Assembly (NCBI GenBank): GCA_002281485.1
Contig: NCGF01000013.1
Coordinates: 1-64,000, forward strand
DNA from: Sphingomonas sp. 28-66-16
GTDB taxonomy: Bacteria > Pseudomonadota > Alphaproteobacteria > Sphingomonadales > Sphingomonadaceae
DNA: 64,000 nt
Direction: 5' to 3'
Made by a program: the position numbers and the translations under genes. Shown piece after piece: positions 59,245 to 64,000 of this stretch (its first letter is position 1; each line of letters starts with the position of its first letter). Below the pieces are notes generated by a model that was not told the origin of the DNA, did no database searches, and saw only the letters and a list, made by a program, of their open reading frames with translations.

Positions 59245-60492
59245 TCAGATCGCCAGCACGCGATCGTCGAACAGCCCGAAGCAAAGCGTCGACGCATAAT
59301 AAGCGATCGCGCGCTCGCGGGGCATCGTACTCGCCCATTTGCGCATGTCGAAGGCGGCATTCTGCAGCGCCATCAACGCCTGTGCCGCAATCAGCGGGTC
59401 GATCGGGCGGATCGATTTCTCGGCGATCCCGTCACTCATCATGCCGGCATAACGCCGTGCGATCCGGTTCGACCGCCCGACCATTTCGCTGCGGACCGAA
59501 CGCGGCAGGCCGCTCAGCGCGGTCGTGCGCATCAGCGGGCCGCGCTCCGAAAACTGGATGTCGAGCAAGGTTGCAATCGCGCTTTCGAGCTTGTGCCAAT
59601 AGCTGCCCGGCTCGTCTTCCGAGAGCCGCTGCGCATCGGCGATGGTCGTCAGGCTGCGCTTGTAGCAGGCGATCACCAGATCGTCCTTGGCATCGAGATG
59701 GTGGTAGAAGCTGCCCTTGGTGACGTTGAGCTGCGACGCGATTTTCTGCACCGATGCGCCGCGATAGCCCAGTTCGTTGATCAGCCTCGTCGCCGCGAGT
59801 AGAAACGCCTCGCGCCCGGGTTCGGCTTCGTCGTGATCGAGGTCGATCCGCGTGGGCGACCAGCGCGCGCCCTCGCCGGCGATACCGCGCGCAAAGACCG
59901 CCATCAGCCGGGCCTCGACGCGATCATATTGATCGAGGTCGTAGCGCCCGAGCCAGACCGGCAGCCAGAACGTGTTTTCGAGCAGAACGTGCGCGCGCGC
60001 GCCGTGCAGATCGGTGTGCGCCCGCGTGTCGCCGGCCCCCCACAGACTGCGTGTCTTGCGAAAGACGTCGCGCCAGCCGGCCATCAGCCGGCCCCGGACG
60101 GGTTCCTCCATTGCCCGCAGATCCGACAGCACGGCAAAGGACGTCGCCTCTCCGCGATTGATTCGTGCCAGCCGGTCCATATTCTGCGCCAGATAGCGCG
60201 CCACGCGAGCCTCGGGCGTCGGTTCTTCGAGCGCCGTGTCGAGCATCGCCTGAAGCTGATCGAGCGTATATTCGAAACAGGCAGCGGCAAGATCTTCCTT
60301 GCGCTTGAAATAATAGGTCACGCTGGTCGTGTTGAGGCCGACGCGGCTCGCGACGTCGGCAAAGGTCATGCCCTTGGCGCTTTGTTCGTTGATGGCCTGC
60401 GCGGCCGCCGCCAGAATGGCGTCGCGCTTTGCCCGGAAGCGCTTGGTGCTCCCGTCCAACCCCTCGGCAACTGCCCCTACAGCTTCCATCAT
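59245..60492 (-). CDS. Double TetR-family regulator (two TetR units in one chain)
   Basis: 415 residues, about twice a normal TetR. The first helix-turn-helix reads TFADVASRVGLNTTSVTYYF (about 42-61), with an all-helical ligand domain to about 210. A second begins near 225 with REAFLLAATRLINELGYRGA and SVQKIASQLNVTKGSFYHHL, followed by another ligand domain to the end. Most TetR proteins are dimers of single-domain chains, so this is likely a tandem fusion acting as a pseudo-dimer, or with two operators. It is divergent from the ACAD gene at 60655. Confidence 0.9.
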   Translation of the reverse strand: MMEAVGAVAEGLDGSTKRFRAKRDAILAAAAQAINEQSAKGMTFADVASRVGLNTTSVTYYFKRKEDLAAACFEYTLDQLQAMLDTALEEPTPEARVARYLAQNMDRLARINRGEATSFAVLSDLRAMEEPVRGRLMAGWRDVFRKTRSLWGAGDTRAHTDLHGARAHVLLENTFWLPVWLGRYDLDQYDRVEARLMAVFARGIAGEGARWSPTRIDLDHDEAEPGREAFLLAATRLINELGYRGASVQKIASQLNVTKGSFYHHLDAKDDLVIACYKRSLTTIADAQRLSEDEPGSYWHKLESAIATLLDIQFSERGPLMRTTALSGLPRSVRSEMVGRSNRIARRYAGMMSDGIAEKSIRPIDPLIAAQALMALQNAAFDMRKWASTMPRERAIAYYASTLCFGLFDDRVLAI

Positions 60493-60596
60493 CCGAGCTT
60501 AACACCATCTTTTCGAAGAAACAGTCCTTTTTGCGACGCACGAGAAAACGCGTAATCATAGCGGTAACGCGACGGCAGGGATGCCATCAACGGCTT

Positions 60597-60612
60597 TACC
60601 GAAGATGCGGTA
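60597..60612 (+). promoter_or_regulatory. Candidate operator: TACCG-N6-CGGTA palindrome
   Basis: TACCGAAGATGCGGTA is a 16-base inverted repeat (5-base arms, 6-base spacer), 105 bases from the TetR-type start and 43 before the ACAD start. A related GCGGTAACGC lies at 60571-60580. Position between a TetR-type regulator and a divergent catabolic operon fits an operator. Confidence 0.45.
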
Positions 60613-60654
60613 CGGTCTAAGCCACGCCCAACATTTCGGCACGGAGGCTGCGCC

Positions 60655-61932
60655 ATGGATTTCACGCTGAGCGAACGCGAGACTTATTTCAGGGACCGCG
60701 TGAAGGGCTTCATCGATCAGCATATCCGGCCGCGAAACCCCCTTTACGAGCAGCAGAGCCATGAAGGCGAGCGCTGGAAGGTGATCCCCGTCATCGAGGA
60801 AATGAAGGCCAAGGCCAGGGAAGCCGGGCTTTGGAATTTCTTCATGCCGCCGCATTCGGGGCAGCGCCATGTCGACGACAGCTTCGAGTTCGAAGGTACC
60901 CAGCTCACCAACCTCGAATATGCGCTGTGCGCCGAGGAAATGGGCAAGATCGGCTGGGCGAGCGAATGCTTCAATTGCTCCGCGCCCGACACCGGCAATA
61001 TGGAGGTGCTCCACCGCTACGGCACGCTCGAGCAGAAGGAGCAGTGGCTTCGCCCGCTGATGAATGGCGAGATTCGCTCGGCTTTTCTGATGACCGAGCC
61101 GGCGGTCGCTTCGTCGGATGCGACCAATATCGAAACGAGCATGGTCCGCGACGGTGACGACTATGTCATCAACGGCACCAAATGGTGGTCGTCGGGGGTC
61201 GGCGACCCGCGCTGCAAGATCGCGATCGTGATGGGCAAGACCAATCCCGAAAGCTCGCGCCACAGCCAGCAAAGCCAGATACTGGTGCCGCTCGATGCGC
61301 CCGGCGTAACCATCAAGCGGATGCTGAGCGTCTATGGCTACGACCACGCCCCGCACGGGCACGGCGAGGTCGAGTTGAAGGACGTCCGCGTGCCCGTCGA
61401 GAACGTCCTGCTCGGCGAGGGCCGCGGGTTCGAAATCGCGCAAGGTCGCCTCGGGCCGGGTCGTATCCATCATTGCATGCGGACGATCGGCGTGGCTGAA
61501 GTGGCGATCGAGGCGATGGCCAAGCGGTTGCTGACCCGCGTCGCATTCGGCAAGCGGATCGCCGATCAATCGATCTGGGAACAGCGCATCGCCAAGGCGC
61601 GGATCGACATCGAGATGACTCGGCTGCTCTGTCTCAAGGCCGCCGACATGATGGATCGCGCCGGCAACAAGAGCGCGCAACAGGAAATCGCGATGATCAA
61701 GGTGGCGGCGCCCAATATGGCGCTGTCGATCCTCGACGACGCGATCCAGGCGCATGGCGGCGGCGGCGTGTCGGGCGATTTCGAGCTGGCGCACGCCTGG
61801 GCGGCGATGCGGACGCTGCGCTTCGCCGACGGGCCGGACGAGGTGCACAACCGCGCGATCGCGCGCAACGAGTTCGGCAAATATGCCGACTTGCCCGCGG
61901 CGGTAGCGGCCAAGGAAATGGTGCGGCGCTAG
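60655..61932 (+). CDS. Acyl-CoA dehydrogenase of the ACAD10/ACAD11 type
   Basis: 425 residues: [96 protein letters not shown] and [20 protein letters not shown]. The last motif, Asp-Gly-Pro-Asp-Glu-Val-His in place of the common Tyr-Glu-Gly-Thr, is characteristic of the ACAD10/ACAD11 group (catalytic Glu position is Asp). Those enzymes act together with an APH-type kinase on 4-hydroxyacyl-CoA. Exactly such a kinase follows after an alcohol dehydrogenase gene. Confidence 0.9.
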   Translation: MDFTLSERETYFRDRVKGFIDQHIRPRNPLYEQQSHEGERWKVIPVIEEMKAKAREAGLWNFFMPPHSGQRHVDDSFEFEGTQLTNLEYALCAEEMGKIGWASECFNCSAPDTGNMEVLHRYGTLEQKEQWLRPLMNGEIRSAFLMTEPAVASSDATNIETSMVRDGDDYVINGTKWWSSGVGDPRCKIAIVMGKTNPESSRHSQQSQILVPLDAPGVTIKRMLSVYGYDHAPHGHGEVELKDVRVPVENVLLGEGRGFEIAQGRLGPGRIHHCMRTIGVAEVAIEAMAKRLLTRVAFGKRIADQSIWEQRIAKARIDIEMTRLLCLKAADMMDRAGNKSAQQEIAMIKVAAPNMALSILDDAIQAHGGGGVSGDFELAHAWAAMRTLRFADGPDEVHNRAIARNEFGKYADLPAAVAAKEMVRR

Positions 61933-61941
61933 AGTTTCTAG

Positions 61942-62077
61942 CCCTCTGCCCGGAAGGAGAGAGGGTTGGGAGAGGGGCGTAGCAAGGGCACAGACCTCCG
62001 TTGGGAGAGGGGCGGTACGAGGCGCGGCATTGCTTGGCTGCCCTTTTCCCCGGCCCTCTTCCCCGAAGGGGAGAGGG
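61942..62077. repeat. Compound GC-rich intergenic repeat
   Basis: Two copies of GTTGGGAGAGGGGCG (61965-61979 and 62000-62014) lie between two small hairpins: CCCTCT/AGAGGG at 61942-61965, and CCCTCTTCCCC/GGGGAGAGGG at 62054-62077 with one bulged base. It resembles dispersed intergenic elements of alphaproteobacteria. Its right edge supplies the purine-rich ribosome site of the next gene. Confidence 0.65.
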
Positions 62078-62083
62078 AGTTAA

Positions 62084-63169
62084 GTGAAAGCAGCCGTTCT
62101 TTACGAACCGAAGTCGGACCTCGTCATCGAGGATATCCGCATCGACAAACCGGGCCCGCGCGAGGTGCTGATCCGCACCGTCGCTTGCGGCGTCTGCCGA
62201 TCTGACCTGCACTTCGTCGATGGCAGCTTCCCGCATCCGATGCCGACCGTGCCCGGGCACGAGGCCGCCGGCATCGTCGAGGCGGTCGGCAGTGATGTCG
62301 CGCGGCTCAAGGTCGGCGATCACGTCATCACGTTCTTCACGGTGTTCTGCGGCTCTTGCGAGATGTGCGTGACGGGGCGCCCCTCGCTGTGCGTCGATCC
62401 GTCGACCCGGCGCGCCAAGGGGGCCGACCCCCGTATCGCGCTCGCTGACGGCACCCCGCTCGCGCCGTTCCTCAACCTGTCGGCCTTTGCCGAGATGATG
62501 CTGGTCCACGAAAACGCCTGTGTCGCGATCGCCAAAGAGATGCCGCTGGACCGGGCGGCGCTGCTCGGCTGCGCGGTGATCACCGGGGCGGGATCGATCT
62601 TCAACGACAGCCGGCTGCGCCCGGGCGAGACCGTCGCGGTGATCGGCTGTGGCGGCATCGGCCTTGCCGCGATCAACGCCGCCAAGATCGCGGGCGCGGG
62701 GCAGATCATTGCGATCGATCCGGTCGCCGACAAGCGCGCGCTCGCGGAGCGGCTGGGCGCGACGCACGGCTTCGATTCGAACGAACCCGATCTGGCGAAA
62801 AAGGTGATCGCGCTGACCGGCGGCGGGGTCGATTACGCGATCGAGGCGGTTGGTCGGCCGAACACCGCCGAGCTCGCCTGGGCGCTGCTCAAGCGCGGCG
62901 GCACTGCCACCATTCTGGGCATGATCGCACCGGGCAACATGGTCAGCATTCCGGGGCCGAGTTTTCTCACGGGCAAGAAGCTGCAAGGATCGTTGCTCGG
63001 CTCCACCCGCTTCCCGATCGACATGCCGCGCCTCGTCCAGCTCTATCTCGACGGCAAGCTCGATCTCGACACGATGGTCGCGGAGCACATCACGCTCGGG
63101 GGCGTCAACGAGGCGCTGGCAAAATTGCGCACCGGCGACACGGTCCGCTCGGTCATCGAGTTCAGCTGA
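62084..63169 (+). CDS. Zinc-dependent alcohol dehydrogenase family protein
   Basis: 361 residues of the MDR superfamily: ACGVCRSDLHFVDG (first zinc ligand Cys), VPGHEAAGIVEAVG (GHE signature), structural zinc CGSCEMC...C, CAVITGAGSIFN, VIGCGGIGLAAINAAKIAGA (NAD loop), and a class III-like C-terminal ISGxx-type end. Start is GTG 62084, 4-7 bases after GGGGAGAGGGAG at the edge of the repeat. It follows the ACAD and overlaps the kinase gene, so it probably oxidises an alcohol intermediate in the same path. Confidence 0.9.
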   Translation: MKAAVLYEPKSDLVIEDIRIDKPGPREVLIRTVACGVCRSDLHFVDGSFPHPMPTVPGHEAAGIVEAVGSDVARLKVGDHVITFFTVFCGSCEMCVTGRPSLCVDPSTRRAKGADPRIALADGTPLAPFLNLSAFAEMMLVHENACVAIAKEMPLDRAALLGCAVITGAGSIFNDSRLRPGETVAVIGCGGIGLAAINAAKIAGAGQIIAIDPVADKRALAERLGATHGFDSNEPDLAKKVIALTGGGVDYAIEAVGRPNTAELAWALLKRGGTATILGMIAPGNMVSIPGPSFLTGKKLQGSLLGSTRFPIDMPRLVQLYLDGKLDLDTMVAEHITLGGVNEALAKLRTGDTVRSVIEFS

Positions 63170-64000
63170 TGAGCGAAACCGCCGATACCGCGATGGTCGG
63201 GACGACCCCGGTCCCCGTCGACGACCCGATCGACCCGGAAGCGGTCGCTGCCTGGATGAAGGCGCATATTCCCGGCGTGGACGGCGCGGTGACGCTCAGC
63301 AAGTTCAAGGGCGGGCAGTCCAACCCCACCTACCGCGTCGATGCCGGCGGCAGGGCCTATGTCCTGCGCCGCCAGCCCTTCGGCAAGCTGCTGCCTTCCG
63401 CTCATGCGGTCGACCGCGAGTATAAGCTGATCGCGGGGTTGCACCCGACCGGCTTTCCCGTCCCGACGCCCTATGGCTTGTGCGACGACCCGAACGTCAT
63501 CGGATCGATGTTCTACATCATGGAACTGGTCGAGGGCCGCAACCTGTGGGACGGCTCCTTGCCCGACAAGGCCCCGGTCGAGCGCACCGCGCTCTACAAT
63601 GCGATGTGCGATACGCTGGCGCAACTCCACAACACCGATCATGTCGCGGCCGGGCTGGGCGATTATGGCCGGCCGGGCAATTATTTCGAGCGTCAGGTCG
63701 CGCGCTGGACCAAACAATATCGCGCCTCCGAAACCGAGCACATGCCCGATGTCGAGGCGCTGATCGAGTGGCTGCCGCGTACACTGCCGACGCAGGACCG
63801 CACCTCGGTCGTTCACGGCGACTACCGCATCGACAACATGATCTTTCATGCCAGCCAGCCACGGGTGATCGCGGTGCTCGACTGGGAGCTGTCGACGCTC
63901 GGTGATCCGCTCGCCGATTTCAGCTATTTCCTGATGAACTGGGTGACCGAACCCGAGGGGCGCTCGGGCGTGAGGGGACTGGCGGGCCCCGAGACAGGCA
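63169..64000 (+). CDS. APH/ACAD10-like phosphotransferase, cut by window end
   Basis: At least 277 residues, with no stop before the window end. It has VTLSKFKGGQSNPTYRVDA (nucleotide loop), YVLRRQP with the ATP-binding Lys/Arg, VDREYKLIAGL, a FYIMELVEGR hinge, the catalytic loop VVHGDYRIDNMIF and the metal-binding LDWELSTLGDPLADFSY. These are the marks of the aminoglycoside phosphotransferase fold, here close to the APH half of ACAD10/11 and to LvaA rather than to drug kinases. ATG 63169 overlaps the ADH stop (TGATG). The C-terminal part and any lvaB-like neighbour lie beyond the window. Confidence 0.88.
   Translation, partial: MSETADTAMVGTTPVPVDDPIDPEAVAAWMKAHIPGVDGAVTLSKFKGGQSNPTYRVDAGGRAYVLRRQPFGKLLPSAHAVDREYKLIAGLHPTGFPVPTPYGLCDDPNVIGSMFYIMELVEGRNLWDGSLPDKAPVERTALYNAMCDTLAQLHNTDHVAAGLGDYGRPGNYFERQVARWTKQYRASETEHMPDVEALIEWLPRTLPTQDRTSVVHGDYRIDNMIFHASQPRVIAVLDWELSTLGDPLADFSYFLMNWVTEPEGRSGVRGLAGPETG

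Noticed and set aside
61942-62077. CRISPR array
   Set aside because: Only two copies of a 15-base repeat with 20 bases between, inside a hairpin-containing element, and no cas genes anywhere in the window.
63169-64000. Aminoglycoside resistance kinase
   Set aside because: The fold is shared, but the operon with an ACAD10/11-type enzyme and the long N-terminus point to an acyl-CoA-linked kinase, not drug resistance.

Overview
The window is about 64 kb of GC-rich chromosome from an alphaproteobacterium, almost certainly a sphingomonad (Sphingomonadales). The evidence is the linkage of rpsT to dnaA, the order rpmH-rnpA-yidD-yidC-engB, ubiE-ubiB next to coaC-coaB-dut-moeB, secB divergent from a Tim44-like gene followed by mltA and smr, a large TonB-dependent receptor, and palindromic intergenic repeats of the GTCACCCCGGCGAAAGCC type. 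No prophage, CRISPR array, plasmid function or intact transposon was seen; the only mobile-element trace is a frameshifted IS5-type transposase scrap near the left end.

Layout. (1) 1-0.4 kb: the tail of a transaldolase-family gene and the IS5 scrap. (2) 0.4-11.1 kb: a polysaccharide precursor region. It has a polyprenyl-phosphate sugar transferase, a small exported protein, a PPP-type phosphatase, an M48-like PDZ protease, a UDP-glucuronate 4-epimerase gene broken at its NAD-binding motif, wecC and wecB (UDP-ManNAcA), galU, and rfbA-rfbB without rfbC/rfbD. (3) 11-31.5 kb: housekeeping genes. These are dsrE-like, moeB/thiF, dut, coaB and coaC as two overlapping genes, ubiB, ubiE, mutM, rpsT, dnaA, trpS, murJ, secB, timA-like, mltA, smr, a GGDEF-EAL protein and dapE, with two polytopic membrane proteins inserted among them. 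(4) 31.5-37 kb: cupin, GH130-like glycosidase plus SDR, GST and a secreted S9 peptidase. (5) 36.7-42.1 kb: the rpmH-rnpA-yidD-yidC-engB operon, comM/yifB and tRNA-Leu(CAA). (6) 42.1-45.5 kb: a small unknown protein and an operon of an EF-hand protein, an OmpR-type regulator and its histidine kinase. (7) 45.5-64 kb: an accessory acyl-CoA catabolic region. It has a thioesterase, an AMP-dependent acyl-CoA ligase, GST, SDR, two MFS transporters, an adjacent pair of unlike acyl-CoA dehydrogenases, a TonB receptor, a triheme cytochrome c, a double-TetR regulator, and an ACAD10/11-type dehydrogenase followed by a zinc alcohol dehydrogenase and an APH-type kinase cut off by the window end.

How the parts fit. 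Region 2 supplies nucleotide sugars and the lipid-linked initiation step for a surface polysaccharide. Region 7 reads as uptake (TonB receptor, MFS), CoA activation (ligase) and oxidation (ACADs, SDR, ADH) of an unidentified carboxylic acid. The ACAD10/11-like enzyme together with the APH-like kinase suggests a 4-hydroxyacyl-CoA phosphorylation/elimination route like lva in Pseudomonas putida or ACAD11 in mammals. Other points of interest are the rpmH/rnpA start arrangement, a terminator-like hairpin in the probable rpmH leader, the coaB/coaC split, a GANTC cluster before dnaA, and helical-turn-spaced repeats in front of the EF-hand gene.
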